A stretch of 38,260 bases of DNA from Actinomycetota bacterium (GCA_030019255.1 JASEFK010000019.1:1-38260), one strand, 5' to 3'; shown: positions 8,317-16,413, numbered from the stretch's first letter. Numbers and translations are program-made. Notes: a model not told the origin generated them from the letters alone.

Positions 8317-9717
8317 TCACACCTCCTTGAGGAGCTGTCCGGGGTTCATGATCCCCGCCGGGTCCACGATGTTCTTGAAGGTCCTCATGACCTTGAGGAA
8401 CCCGGGGTCGGTCCGGGCGAAGACCATCTCCGCCACCTCTCCCCGGGGGCGGTCCACGAAGCTCGACTCGTCCAGCAGGTAGCGGTAACCCTCGCGGACC
8501 GTTTCCTCCACCCGCGCCCTCTCCGCCTCGTCGGCGGGGCGGAAGTAGAGGTCCGTCTCGCAGTAGAAGGACCCCCCGAAGTAGACGGGGATGAGCGCCT
8601 GCCCCACCTCTTCCGCCGGGTATCCCCTGGCCGAGGCCAACTCCCGCAGGCCGGAGAGCAGCCCCGGGGCACGCTTCTTGAAGTCGTAATGCTGGATCAC
8701 CGCCGTGCGGCCCTTAAGGTAATCCCTCTCGAAGAGGTACCAGGGTCTCTTGAACCGCGCGTCCATGGCCGCCGCCAGCTCGGCGTCCAGCTCCCGGGCC
8801 CCCAGCGCCTCCGCGTCCGCCCGCACATACTTCTCCCAGAGGTCCACCAGCTCCACGTGGTGCTCCATGCTGAGGGCGGTGACCCACGGCGGGAGCTTGG
8901 CGCGCAGCGCCTCCGCCCCCTCCGCGTCCCGGGAGAGGAGCACGGAAAGGTAGCGGGAGTTGGCGGTCAGGCACTCGAAGCAGTGCTCCTCCCGGTTCAC
9001 CTTGTAGGCCAGCTCCAGGGCCGGCTCCAGGGAATCGAAACCGAAGAGGAACACGCGGCGTTCCTCACGCAGGGGATAGAGGTAGACGATGCCGTAGAAG
9101 GGTATGCCGAAGATGTCCTCGCTGGCACCGAAGAAGAGGGAGAACTGCGGGCCCTGGTCCTCGCGGAAATCGGCGATCCCCTCCGCGGTCAGCTGCTGGG
9201 ACCCCGACACCCAGATGCGGCCGTCAGAGAGCACAGCATGAAAGATGGAAAGGTTCGGGAAACGGTAAACCGCGTTGCCGTTGAGGATGTCCCGGTCCAG
9301 GTAGGAACGGAGCACGGAACGCGACTCGGCGGCGGCGGGAAGCAGGAGCTTGCAGTCCCGCTTCAGGCATTCCTCCTGGAGCCGCTCGTAGGTCACCCCA
9401 GCGTAGATGTGGCCCATGAGGTTGCGCCGGTCTATCTCCTTTATGCCGTCCATGCGCGAGAGGTCGATGAGCAGTCCCTCCCCCGGGGGCGGGGCACCCT
9501 CCATCTTCTCCCGGCGTACCGAATAGACGGGTATCTTCTCCCGCTCCGCCAGGACCATGACCTCGCTGAGCTCGTACTCGTCGGCCGGCCTGACTAGGGT
9601 CAACCGGCTCCCCTCCCCGCTTTCTTGGTAATATTTACCGATTGCGGAGGCCTCCCGGCTGACGTTTTGCGGCCCCACGATGTCCCTTATCTCCTCCAGA
9701 ACGGTGCCCACCCTCAT
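8317..9717 (-). CDS. FAD-binding oxidoreductase (second GlcD-like subunit), 466 aa
   Basis: First gene of the FAD / Fe-S / FAD trio. The ATG at 9717 (MRVGTVLEEIRDIVG) follows GGAGGGAGG; the frame is open upstream to 9891 but that part is arginine/proline-rich and non-coding in character. The protein has a reduced PCMH-type FAD domain: LTLVRPADEYELSEVMVLAEREKIPVYSV, then LLIDLSRMDGIKEIDRRNLMGHIYAGVTYERLQEE, which parallels the IMDLRRMD...VIQPGVNYLAAQ blocks of the third gene. The C-terminus ends VRTFKNIVDPAGIMNPGQLL, the closing D-P-x-x-I-M-N-P-G of D-lactate dehydrogenase/vanillyl-alcohol-oxidase type flavoproteins. The glycine-rich FAD loop is poorly conserved (SVRREKMEGAPPPGEG), so FAD binding may differ from the partner subunit. 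It lies three bases before the Fe-S gene. Two dissimilar FAD subunits around one Fe-S subunit recalls GlcDEF, but the order and the distinct Fe-S protein set it apart. Confidence 0.82.
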   Translation of the reverse strand: MRVGTVLEEIRDIVGPQNVSREASAIGKYYQESGEGSRLTLVRPADEYELSEVMVLAEREKIPVYSVRREKMEGAPPPGEGLLIDLSRMDGIKEIDRRNLMGHIYAGVTYERLQEECLKRDCKLLLPAAAESRSVLRSYLDRDILNGNAVYRFPNLSIFHAVLSDGRIWVSGSQQLTAEGIADFREDQGPQFSLFFGASEDIFGIPFYGIVYLYPLREERRVFLFGFDSLEPALELAYKVNREEHCFECLTANSRYLSVLLSRDAEGAEALRAKLPPWVTALSMEHHVELVDLWEKYVRADAEALGARELDAELAAAMDARFKRPWYLFERDYLKGRTAVIQHYDFKKRAPGLLSGLRELASARGYPAEEVGQALIPVYFGGSFYCETDLYFRPADEAERARVEETVREGYRYLLDESSFVDRPRGEVAEMVFARTDPGFLKVMRTFKNIVDPAGIMNPGQLLKEV

Positions 9718-9741
9718 GGCCCTCCCTCCTCGCGTCATCCC

Positions 9742-9767
9742 CGGGACCGCCCGCGCGGCCGGTCCCG
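9742..9767 (-). other. Leader hairpin upstream of the FAD/Fe-S trio
   Basis: CGGGACCG (9742-9749) pairs with CGGTCCCG (9760-9767) across a 10-base loop. It lies inside the roughly 190-base untranslated leader predicted from the promoter near 9920, about 25 bases before the start codon. A role in translation or termination control is possible but unproven. Confidence 0.4.
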
Positions 9768-9918
9768 ACGAACGGCCTTGCCCTCCCCGGCCGGGCGGCG
9801 GAAGAAGACGCCGTTCCCACCCTGGAAACGAATCGCATGACCTTGCTTGCCGGACTCCCCTCGCAGCCTTCCCACCGGGGACTGTTCTCAAGGTTATTGC
9901 ATACAGGCGCTGAATATA

Positions 9919-9948
9919 TTATATACTTTGTGAACGACTGGTCAGTCA
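9919..9948 (-). promoter_or_regulatory. Promoter with operator-like palindrome for the FAD/Fe-S trio
   Basis: On the minus strand, TATAAT (9924-9919) lies 16 bases from CTGACC (9946-9941), a 4-of-6 match to the -35 consensus. The perfect palindrome GACTG-GT-CAGTC (9937-9948) covers that -35 box, as a TetR- or GntR-type operator would. The divergent gap to the plus-strand paralogue 4 is shared (9718-10245). On the plus side an AT-rich stretch around 10010-10070 includes TTGATA but no well-spaced -10. Confidence 0.5.
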
Positions 9949-10087
9949 CTCTTAACTGGATTATAGGGAGGCGCCGGAGGGGATGTCAAGCGGTTACGGA
10001 CTGAAAAAAGTGCTTGATAAAAAGGCTAAATTAGACGGTAGGATCATGAAAATATTTCGATATTAAGTCGGTTATCCAAGGGGGGAT

Positions 10088-10102
10088 GCGCAATCTTTGC
10101 GC
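10088..10102. other. Short hairpin GCGCAA-TCT-TTGCGC
   Basis: A perfect 6-3-6 inverted repeat is followed on the plus strand by GTTTTGCC. It lies in the leader of the plus-strand paralogue 4, about 145 bases before its start. The U-run is short, so it could be a weak terminator, an attenuator or an operator. Confidence 0.4.
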
Positions 10103-10245
10103 GTTTTGCCTCCAGGGCCCTGGGAAACCACTCCCGTGCGCCCTGGTGGTCACGGGGAATTTTAAGCCGGGAGCGGGAGCGTCTCGATGGCCCTGAGCGG
10201 GAGAAGGTGCGCGTTCCTTTCGAGGGTCACGGGGAGGGAGGATAG

Positions 10246-11304
10246 ATGGCCGAGGTGAGGATAGTGGGAGCCGGACTGGCGGGGTTGACGGCAGCCGTCA
10301 TCCTGGCCCGTAAAGGACACCGGGTGACCGTCCTGGAGCGGGAGGAGCGCATCGGGGGTTCTCCCCTGTACCACCCCTCCTGCCAGGGGAGCCCCCTCAG
10401 GCTGAAGGAGATGTACGCCTACCTCGGGCTGGACATCTCGCCGGGGGTGGAGCCCATCCGGGAGATGCGGGAGATCGCGGGGGGGAGGGCATACGACTTC
10501 GACCCCCGCCTCATCGGGGCTTGGTTCTTCGAGAGGGGGCCCCGGGAAACCAGCCTGGACAGCCACCTCTACCGCCTGGCCCGGGAGGCGGGGGTGGAGT
10601 TCCGTTTCTCCTCGCCGGTGCTCTCCCCCGAGGACCTCTGGGAATACTACCCTGACTGCATCGTGGCCACCGGACTGCACTTCGAGGGATTCGACGCCTT
10701 CGGGGTGCCTTACCTGACCTCCCATCATTACACCTACCGCGGCACTTGCGATCCGGAGCTCAACTTCGTGCACATGTACCACGACACCTACACCAGCGAC
10801 TACGGGTATGTGGCCGCCTTCCGGGGCATCCTCTACGTGCACCTCTTTAACCGTCGCCGTCCCGTATCCCTGGAAGCACGCGACCGTTTCGCCGCCCAGG
10901 TGGCCCGCTTCGAGGGCTTGCAGGTGCCGCGGTGGAGCAGCTTCACCTTCCCGGTGCCCGCCGCCTCCCCGCGCACCCCGCGCCTGTTCGCCGGGAGGGC
11001 CATACTGGCCGGTACCCTGGCCGGGGCCATGGACCCCTTCGCTTTCTTCGGGCTGCACGGTGCCCTGGTCTCGGGGAAGATCGCCGCCCTGGCCGTGGAG
11101 GACCGGGAGAGGGCGTGGCGGGAGTTCCGCCGCTGCGTGCGTCCCTACTACGCGGCCTACGGGGCGGCGCTCCTTAAGGAACTGGCCCCGGTCTCCCTTA
11201 ACGTGCTCGGGTTCCGGCTCGTCTTCCGCCGTTTCGAGAAACGTAGGCTGGCCCAGAGGATACTGGTGGAGCACATGCCGGGGTACCGGAACCTGTTTCC
11301 ATAA
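10246..11304 (+). CDS. FAD-dependent oxidoreductase, small paralogue 4
   Basis: Encodes 352 residues from an ATG preceded by GGGAGGGAGGATAG. It opens with MAEVRIVGAGLAGLTAAV and VTVLEREERIGG (FAD Rossmann fold) and carries the same blocks as the three minus-strand paralogues: FERGPRETSLDSHLYRLA, CIVATGL, YHDTYTSDYGYVA, YVHLFNRRRP, and PRLFAGRAILAGTLAGAMDP...SGKIAALAVED. It is separated from the others by the FAD/Fe-S trio and transcribed in the opposite direction, probably together with the CrtI-type gene 236 bases downstream. The C-terminus, VEHMPGYRNLFP, is duplicated in that gap. Substrate unknown; relation to the other three is very clear from the shared motifs. Confidence 0.82.
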   Translation: MAEVRIVGAGLAGLTAAVILARKGHRVTVLEREERIGGSPLYHPSCQGSPLRLKEMYAYLGLDISPGVEPIREMREIAGGRAYDFDPRLIGAWFFERGPRETSLDSHLYRLAREAGVEFRFSSPVLSPEDLWEYYPDCIVATGLHFEGFDAFGVPYLTSHHYTYRGTCDPELNFVHMYHDTYTSDYGYVAAFRGILYVHLFNRRRPVSLEARDRFAAQVARFEGLQVPRWSSFTFPVPAASPRTPRLFAGRAILAGTLAGAMDPFAFFGLHGALVSGKIAALAVEDRERAWREFRRCVRPYYAAYGAALLKELAPVSLNVLGFRLVFRRFEKRRLAQRILVEHMPGYRNLFP

Positions 11305-11446
11305 CCTGGGACCTCTGGCTTTCCATTATGGCGGGAAGGTCTTCTTCGAGACAGCTGGAGGCGAGTTTTGCCGGGGAAGGGGGAAAAGAGAAGAGGATAC
11401 GAGTGACCTGGAGGCTGCCGGTGGAGCACATGCCGGGGTACCGGAA
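11265..11446 (+). repeat. Direct repeat of the 3' end of paralogue 4 (scar of a lost copy)
   Basis: The 27 bases at 11265-11291, coding for the end of paralogue 4 (VEHMPGYR), recur identically at 11420-11446, and the following dozen bases are also similar (CCTGTTTCCAT versus ACCTTTTCCAT). The second copy, preceded by non-homologous DNA, has no reading frame for the rest of the protein. It looks like the tail of a duplicated or deleted tandem copy. Confidence 0.65.
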
Positions 11447-11540
11447 ACCTTTTCCATGCCCCGGGGCTGGTTCCCCTTTCCGTGCAAGGTAAGAGTATAG
11501 GGAGCGGATACGCACCGCGCGAATAAAGGGAGGTTGCCAA

Positions 11541-13043
11541 ATGGCTGTCGGTGGGAGAAGGATAGTGGTCATAGGGTCGGGCGTGGGGGGTGCGGGAGTG
11601 GCCGCCCTCCTCCAGGCCCGGGGCCACCGGGTGACCTTATTGGAAAAAAATGCCTTCTACGGCGGGAAGTGCTGGTCCTTCGAGAAGGACGGCTTCCTGG
11701 TGGATTCCGGGGTGCACATGTTCTCCATGGGCGCCTCCGGCCAACACGGGGACATCAACCGCCGGGTGCGGGGCGACCTGGAGTGGCTGACCGCCCAGCC
11801 CAGCGAACACCTCCTCATCGGGGGGAAGTACCGCATCAACCTCTACCAGAGCCCCTTCGACCCCCGCATGGCCCTGGACAACGCAGCCTCCCAGCTGGCC
11901 ATGCTGAAGGATAGGCTCCTGGCGCGCGGAGGAAAGGGTTCCGGCGTCACCAGGCTCCAGAACGAGGTCTACCGGGCCTCCCGGAAGAACACCTTCCTGG
12001 AATCCCTCCTGGCAGCGGCGAAGATAGCCCGCCTGAACCCCTCCTACCTCGTGGAGCTGGACGAGATAACCCTGCAGGAGTTCCTGCACCGCGTGACCGA
12101 GGACCGCACGGTACTGCAGGGCATGGCCGCCCTCTCCATGCTCCTGACCGTGGTCCCCTACCACCGGGTGAGCGCCGGGGAGTTCTTGTGGTGTGTCATC
12201 AACATCTTCCGCAAGAAGACCCTGGGGGTTCCCCGCGGCGGTTCGCGGGAGATACCCGGGGCCTTTCTGCGCTCCTTCCTGCGCGACGGGGGGGAGCTGC
12301 GCCTGAACTGCGAGGTCAAGAGCATCGTGGTGAAGGAGGGGAAGGCGCGAGGGGTGGTCACCGCGGAAGGCGAGGAGATCCCCGCCGACCTGGTGATCTC
12401 CAACGCGGGCATCAAGCGGACGGTGGAGATGGCCGGGGAGGAGAACTTTCCCGAGGAATACGTCTCCTACGTCAAAGGGCTGAAGGATTCCTATTCCTTC
12501 ATCACCGTCAAGTACGGCCTCGACCGGCGGGTGATCGACCTTCCGGCTCCAAGCTTCTTCAACATCCCCAACCTGGACCCCGACCACATGTTCGACTACC
12601 TGGAGAAGGGCGGGCTTCCCGAGGACCCCTTCCTCTTCACTCCCCTGCCCTCGGAGTGGGACCCCTACGCGGCTCCGCCGGGCAAGCAGCTGGTGATCAT
12701 GGGGGTGCCCGGGCCCATCGAGGTCAACCGGGAGAACGTGGAGTGGTGCGAGCGCATCCTGGACCGGGCGGAGGAGAGACTTATGGAAATATTTCCCAAC
12801 CTGCAGCCCCACGTGGAATGGAAGATGCGCACCCACATCGCTCACACCGCGTCCATCACCGGCAAGCCCACCGGCGAATGCATAGGCCTGGCCCAGTGCG
12901 TGGGACAGACGGGGGTACACAAGCCCACCCCCTGGACCCCGGTCCGGGACCTGTGGCTGGTGGGCGCGGACGCCGGCGCGCGGGGCGTGGGAACGGAGCA
13001 GGCGGCGGGAAGCGCCCTCTACGTTGCCAATCTCCTGGGGTGA
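11541..13043 (+). CDS. CrtI-family (phytoene desaturase-like) FAD oxidoreductase
   Basis: Encodes 500 residues, the usual size for the CrtI/CrtN/retinol-saturase family. The ATG follows GGGAGG at about eight bases. The N-terminus shows VVIGSGVGGAGVAALLQARGHRVTLLEKNAFYGGKCWSF, an FAD Rossmann motif with the G-G-K/R-x motif of the desaturases, then DSGVHMFSMG. The central part has PRGGSREIPGAFLRSFLRDGGELRLNCEVKSIVVKEGKARGV, the typical second FAD-contact segment, and LVISNAG. The C-terminus has LWLVGADAGARGVGTEQAAGSALYVAN, matching the family's closing G-x-x-x-x-P-G-x-G block with a variant sequence. No phytoene synthase or other carotenoid gene is present, so a carotenoid role is unsupported. 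It may act with paralogue 4 upstream on a lipid-like substrate. It ends seven bases before the stop of the convergent AOR gene. Confidence 0.82.
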   Translation: MAVGGRRIVVIGSGVGGAGVAALLQARGHRVTLLEKNAFYGGKCWSFEKDGFLVDSGVHMFSMGASGQHGDINRRVRGDLEWLTAQPSEHLLIGGKYRINLYQSPFDPRMALDNAASQLAMLKDRLLARGGKGSGVTRLQNEVYRASRKNTFLESLLAAAKIARLNPSYLVELDEITLQEFLHRVTEDRTVLQGMAALSMLLTVVPYHRVSAGEFLWCVINIFRKKTLGVPRGGSREIPGAFLRSFLRDGGELRLNCEVKSIVVKEGKARGVVTAEGEEIPADLVISNAGIKRTVEMAGEENFPEEYVSYVKGLKDSYSFITVKYGLDRRVIDLPAPSFFNIPNLDPDHMFDYLEKGGLPEDPFLFTPLPSEWDPYAAPPGKQLVIMGVPGPIEVNRENVEWCERILDRAEERLMEIFPNLQPHVEWKMRTHIAHTASITGKPTGECIGLAQCVGQTGVHKPTPWTPVRDLWLVGADAGARGVGTEQAAGSALYVANLLG

Positions 13044-13050
13044 GGAGGTT

Positions 13051-14871
13051 TCACAGGTCCAGCTTGTCCGGCGGTACCCTCCCATCCTCGTCCAGCCCGG
13101 CCAGGCGGTAGAACTCCCCGAGCATGAGCTCCATGTCCGGGACCGAGCCGGCGTTGGCCCCCTCCCGGGTGGGAGTGAGCGCCTTGGGGGGGAGGACGTC
13201 GTCGTTGCGCCCCGAACCGCGCAGGTTGAGGATGTGCCGCTTCAGGTACCATATCCTCCAGCCGCACTCCATGAGCTCGTCCAGGGTCCAGTCGAAGCCG
13301 CTGGCGGCGCGCATCATCTCCACCTGGTCGTGCAGGGAGAGGAAGGCGCCGATGAACTCGCACATGCACATGGAGTTGAACAGCTGGCCCACGGAGAGGC
13401 ACTTCCAGGTGAGCTCCGCCTTCCCCTTGCTGGTCATCCCCTTGAAGGGCCCCTTGAGGCCTATCTCCGGCCAGGAGGCCATGCCCCCCTCGATGAGGAG
13501 GTTGGTGGTGTTGAGGTGGCAGGCCCCCCGCGCCCCCACGGCGTAACCCAGCCCGTAACCGTGGAACCCGCGCGGGTCGTGGGCCGGGAAATCCAGCCCC
13601 CGCACGGTGACCGCCAGCTCGGGGGCCCCCAGCTCCCGCGCCAGGGCCCGGGAACCCTGGGCCATGCGCTCCCCGAAGCCCTCCCGGGCGGCGGTGAGGC
13701 GGATGGCCTCCAGGGCCGCCTCCATGTTCCCCCAGGAGAAGTCCAGCCCGGTATCCGAGGGCGAGACCAGGCCCTTCTCCTGGGCCTCCATGAGCAGGGC
13801 GATGACCGAGCCCATGGCGATGGTGTCCATCCCCAGCCGGTTGCACAAATCGTTGGCCTTGGCTACCGCCTCCAGGCTGGGGTTGAGGAGGTTGGTGCCC
13901 ATCATGCACACCGTCTCGTACTCCGGGCCCGCGTGCTCCTCCATGGCGTAGGGACCCTCTTCCACCCTGACCACCCGCTTGCAGCGCACCGTGCAGGCGT
14001 AGCAACCCGTGGTCTTCACCAGGATGTGGTCGTTGTAGTAGAAGGAGTTCAGGGTGTCCAGGGCCTCCATCCACTCCCCCACGTTCCAGTTACGGATGGG
14101 GATGTCCCCGGAGAGCATCCCCGTGTCCAGGGCCCCGTTGGTCCCCATCTCGTGGAGGGTCTGGGCCAGGAGGTGGTTGGCCAGCTTATCGGCCACCGCC
14201 TTGCGGACCTCCCGGGCCCTCTCCGGGTCGGCGTATCCCATCTTCCCTCCGCCGCGCACGGCCACCGCCTTGAGGTTCTTGCTCCCCATCACCGCCCCCA
14301 GGCCGCAACGCCCGGCCACGCTTCCCATCTCGTTGACGATGTTGGCGAAGCGCACCCCCTTCTCGCCCGCCGGCCCTATCTGCATGGTGCGCACCAGCCC
14401 CCCATCTCCCTTCAGTTCCTCCTGCAGGCGTTCGTTGACCGTATAAGTGTCCAGGCCCCAGAGATGGGAAGCGTCGCGGAGCTCGGCCCGCCCGCCGTCA
14501 ATCCAGAGGTACACGGGTGCATCGGCCATTCCCACCAGCACCACGCCGTCCAGGCCGGCCAGCTTCATGGCAGCCCCGAAGGCCCCGCCCACGTTGCACT
14601 CCCCCCAGAGGCCGGTCAGCGGCGAGAGGGCCACCACCGAGGAACGCCCGCTGCCCGGGAAATTGGTGCCCGTCAGGGGCCCGTCCAGGAACATCAGGGG
14701 AGCCTCTGGGGAGAGGGGATCCGCCAGGGGATCGTGCTCCTTGAGCATGAGGTAAGCGCCGAGCCCCGTGCCTCCCACGTACTTGCGGAAGACCTCCTCC
14801 CCCAGCTCCCTTTCCTCCACCTTCCTGCTTCCCAGGTCCACCAGAAGGTATTTGCCGCAGAAACCTCTCAT
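13051..14871 (-). CDS. Aldehyde:ferredoxin oxidoreductase family tungsten/molybdenum enzyme
   Basis: Encodes 606 residues from the ATG at 14871 (MRGFCGKYLLVDLGS) with GGAGGAA upstream, the same length as archaeal AOR. The N-terminal domain has YVGGTGLGAYLM; the pterin-binding region has VGRCGLGAVMGSKNLKAVAVRG. The 4Fe-4S ligands are visible: C290-x2-C293-x3-C297 (GCYACTVRC) and C504 (MCMCEF), matching the four cysteines of P. furiosus AOR (288, 291, 295, 494). The C-terminal FDWTLDELMECGWRIWYLKRHILNLR...NDDVLPPK is characteristic. The enzyme should oxidise an aldehyde to an acid with ferredoxin, or run the reverse reaction, in the cytoplasm. It is last in a minus-strand group after the methyltransferase (31-base gap). 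Substrate and metal cannot be told from sequence. Confidence 0.93.
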   Translation of the reverse strand: MRGFCGKYLLVDLGSRKVEERELGEEVFRKYVGGTGLGAYLMLKEHDPLADPLSPEAPLMFLDGPLTGTNFPGSGRSSVVALSPLTGLWGECNVGGAFGAAMKLAGLDGVVLVGMADAPVYLWIDGGRAELRDASHLWGLDTYTVNERLQEELKGDGGLVRTMQIGPAGEKGVRFANIVNEMGSVAGRCGLGAVMGSKNLKAVAVRGGGKMGYADPERAREVRKAVADKLANHLLAQTLHEMGTNGALDTGMLSGDIPIRNWNVGEWMEALDTLNSFYYNDHILVKTTGCYACTVRCKRVVRVEEGPYAMEEHAGPEYETVCMMGTNLLNPSLEAVAKANDLCNRLGMDTIAMGSVIALLMEAQEKGLVSPSDTGLDFSWGNMEAALEAIRLTAAREGFGERMAQGSRALARELGAPELAVTVRGLDFPAHDPRGFHGYGLGYAVGARGACHLNTTNLLIEGGMASWPEIGLKGPFKGMTSKGKAELTWKCLSVGQLFNSMCMCEFIGAFLSLHDQVEMMRAASGFDWTLDELMECGWRIWYLKRHILNLRGSGRNDDVLPPKALTPTREGANAGSVPDMELMLGEFYRLAGLDEDGRVPPDKLDL

Positions 14872-14902
14872 CACCCGTTCCTCCTCGCTCTTTTCCACCT
14901 CA

Positions 14903-15808
14903 TCATCGCATCCCAGGATCCCAGCTTTCCGCCGCATCGCTCCGTATCTCATTTTTCGCCGCGCCTTCGGGCCCCAACGGCTTCTCACCCCAGACGAAAC
15001 AGCAGGGCAGGATGTCCCGGTAGGAGAAACGCCGCGACTCCTCGGCCCAGCGCCGCACCAGGCGTTCTATTTCCTCCTCGCGCATGCCCCCCTCGAGCAG
15101 CCGCTCGAGGGGGGACAGCCGGCCTGGAAGTGCTTCTTCCAGTTCCTTCCAGGCCTCTTCCGCGTCCCGGAAGGGACGGGTGACGTCCGCGTACCAGACG
15201 AAGAAGTCCACCCTCGTAAATCCCGCCTCCCGGACCTCCCGGACCAGGTCGGAACGGCGGAAGGAATAGGCGGGGTGGTTATCCCTCAGGATGGCCGTGG
15301 CCTTCTCCCAGAGGGGAAGCTCGAGGTCCCAGTTCACCAGCAGCTCTTCCTCCACCAGCAGGGGCTCGCAGACGGAAAGCCTCCCCCCGGGTCGCAGGAC
15401 GCGGAAGCACTCCTTAAGGACTTTCGAGCGGTCCTCCAGGTAGGAGAACACCGACCTCGCCACCACCGCATCTGCCTCGCCCGCGGGAAGCGGCAGGTTG
15501 GTGATCTCCGCGTACACCGGGCTCACGTTGGCCAGGCCGGCTTCCTCGACCTTTACGCGCAGCTCCTCCAGGGCCTCCCGGTCCGCGTCCACGGCATATA
15601 CCCTGCCTTCCGGTCCCACCAGCCGCGCCGCTTCCAGGGAAAGGAGCCCCAGGCCGCATCCCAGGTCCACCACCACGGCACCGGGCCTCAAGCCGGCCTG
15701 GGCAAGCACCCGGTCCCTCGCCTGGCAACGGAGAAGGGTGGCCCACCTGTTCCGGGAAGCCTCCCGCTCCACGCCGTCCAGCCATCCCGCCCAGGGATCG
15801 GTGGGCAA
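14903..15808 (-). CDS. Class I SAM-dependent methyltransferase
   Basis: Encodes 301 residues from a TTG at 15808, chosen because GGGAGGTG lies about eight bases upstream. The SAM-binding motif I is VVDLGCGLGLLSLEAA (about residues 46-61), followed by the acidic strand-2 end VYAVDADREALEEL, motif II-like DAVVARSVFSYLEDR, and post-motif VLRPGGRLSVCEP. This is a Methyltransf_11/25-type Rossmann fold, similar in layout to UbiE/MenG and arsenite-type methyltransferases. The C-terminal third (EEAWKELEEALPGRLSPLERLLEGGMREEEIERLV) is helical and may bind substrate. It lies between the SCP2-like gene and AOR on the same strand, so a lipid or quinone-like substrate is plausible but not shown. Confidence 0.85.
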   Translation of the reverse strand: MPTDPWAGWLDGVEREASRNRWATLLRCQARDRVLAQAGLRPGAVVVDLGCGLGLLSLEAARLVGPEGRVYAVDADREALEELRVKVEEAGLANVSPVYAEITNLPLPAGEADAVVARSVFSYLEDRSKVLKECFRVLRPGGRLSVCEPLLVEEELLVNWDLELPLWEKATAILRDNHPAYSFRRSDLVREVREAGFTRVDFFVWYADVTRPFRDAEEAWKELEEALPGRLSPLERLLEGGMREEEIERLVRRWAEESRRFSYRDILPCCFVWGEKPLGPEGAAKNEIRSDAAESWDPGMR

Positions 15809-15978
15809 GCCGGCTCACCTCCCACGCGTTCCGAGTCCTCGATGCCCAGGAGCCGCCCACTTTCCCTGCCCGCTGTCCGAAGAGGTTGGAACCCCCCGGC
15901 GACCCTCGCGGACTCGCGACCTCGCGACCCTCGGGAGCCCCTACCGGAGAAGGGGCAACGAACGGTCGTAAACTCCTT

Positions 15979-16413
15979 TCAGTCCTCCTCTTCCTCCTCC
16001 ACGATGAGGTTCTCCAGGCCCTTCTCCCGGAGGAGGTTCTTGTAGACGTCGTAGGCCGGCTTGATGACCGGGAGCATCTTCAGGAGGCGGGGCATGGAGC
16101 CCTCGGCCTCGATCTCGCCGCTGGAAAGGGCTCCCAACAGGTTGAGCTGCCCGCACCAGAAGCGGTGGGCGGTGTCCAGCTCCATGGACATGATCGCGTC
16201 GGGGGTCATCTCCTCTCCCGGCCCTCCGGGATAGACCTTCACCTCGTCTCCCCGGCAGTCCACCCAGAATTCCCCCTCGGGGTTCCGGTAGACGAACCTG
16301 ACTAGGAGCCTGGAGTCGAGGGCCTTCTGCCGTATCCGGGGGTCCTTCATCAGGGCTTCGAAAACCCCGACCAGGAGATCGTAGAAGACCTGGATATCCT
16401 GGAAATAGGGCAT
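15979..16413 (-). CDS. SCP2 sterol-binding-like domain protein
   Basis: Encodes 144 residues, the size of a free-standing SCP2 domain. The central part resembles the SCP2 fold: VRFVYRNPEGEFWVDCRGDEVKVYPGG, then PDAIMSMELDTAHRFWCGQLNLLGALSSGEIEAEGSMPRLLKMLPVIKP. The last stretch matches the family pattern of a helix with an amide-rich loop followed by G-x-I-x-x-x-G and a hydrophobic helix. SCP2 domains bind acyl-CoA, fatty acid or sterol-type lipids. The ATG at 16413 follows AGGAGGAGGTC. The C-terminus is a run of glutamates (EEEEED). It heads the minus-strand group with the methyltransferase (170-base gap) and AOR, and a lipid carrier or scaffold role for that group is inference. Confidence 0.75.
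   Translation of the reverse strand: MPYFQDIQVFYDLLVGVFEALMKDPRIRQKALDSRLLVRFVYRNPEGEFWVDCRGDEVKVYPGGPGEEMTPDAIMSMELDTAHRFWCGQLNLLGALSSGEIEAEGSMPRLLKMLPVIKPAYDVYKNLLREKGLENLIVEEEEED

Noticed and set aside
5253-9597. Long plus-strand open frames (up to 900 codons) opposite the FAD/Fe-S trio
   Set aside because: They are antisense to genes with clear FAD and Fe-S motifs, are His/Val/Gly-rich without domains, and arise from GC-rich third positions.
11541-13043. Carotenoid biosynthesis assignment for the CrtI-type gene
   Set aside because: No phytoene synthase, GGPP synthase or other carotenoid gene accompanies it, and this family covers many substrates.
13024-15183. Very long plus-strand open frame opposite AOR and the methyltransferase
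   Set aside because: AOR cysteines and pterin motifs on the minus strand are unambiguous; the plus frame is a codon-bias artefact.
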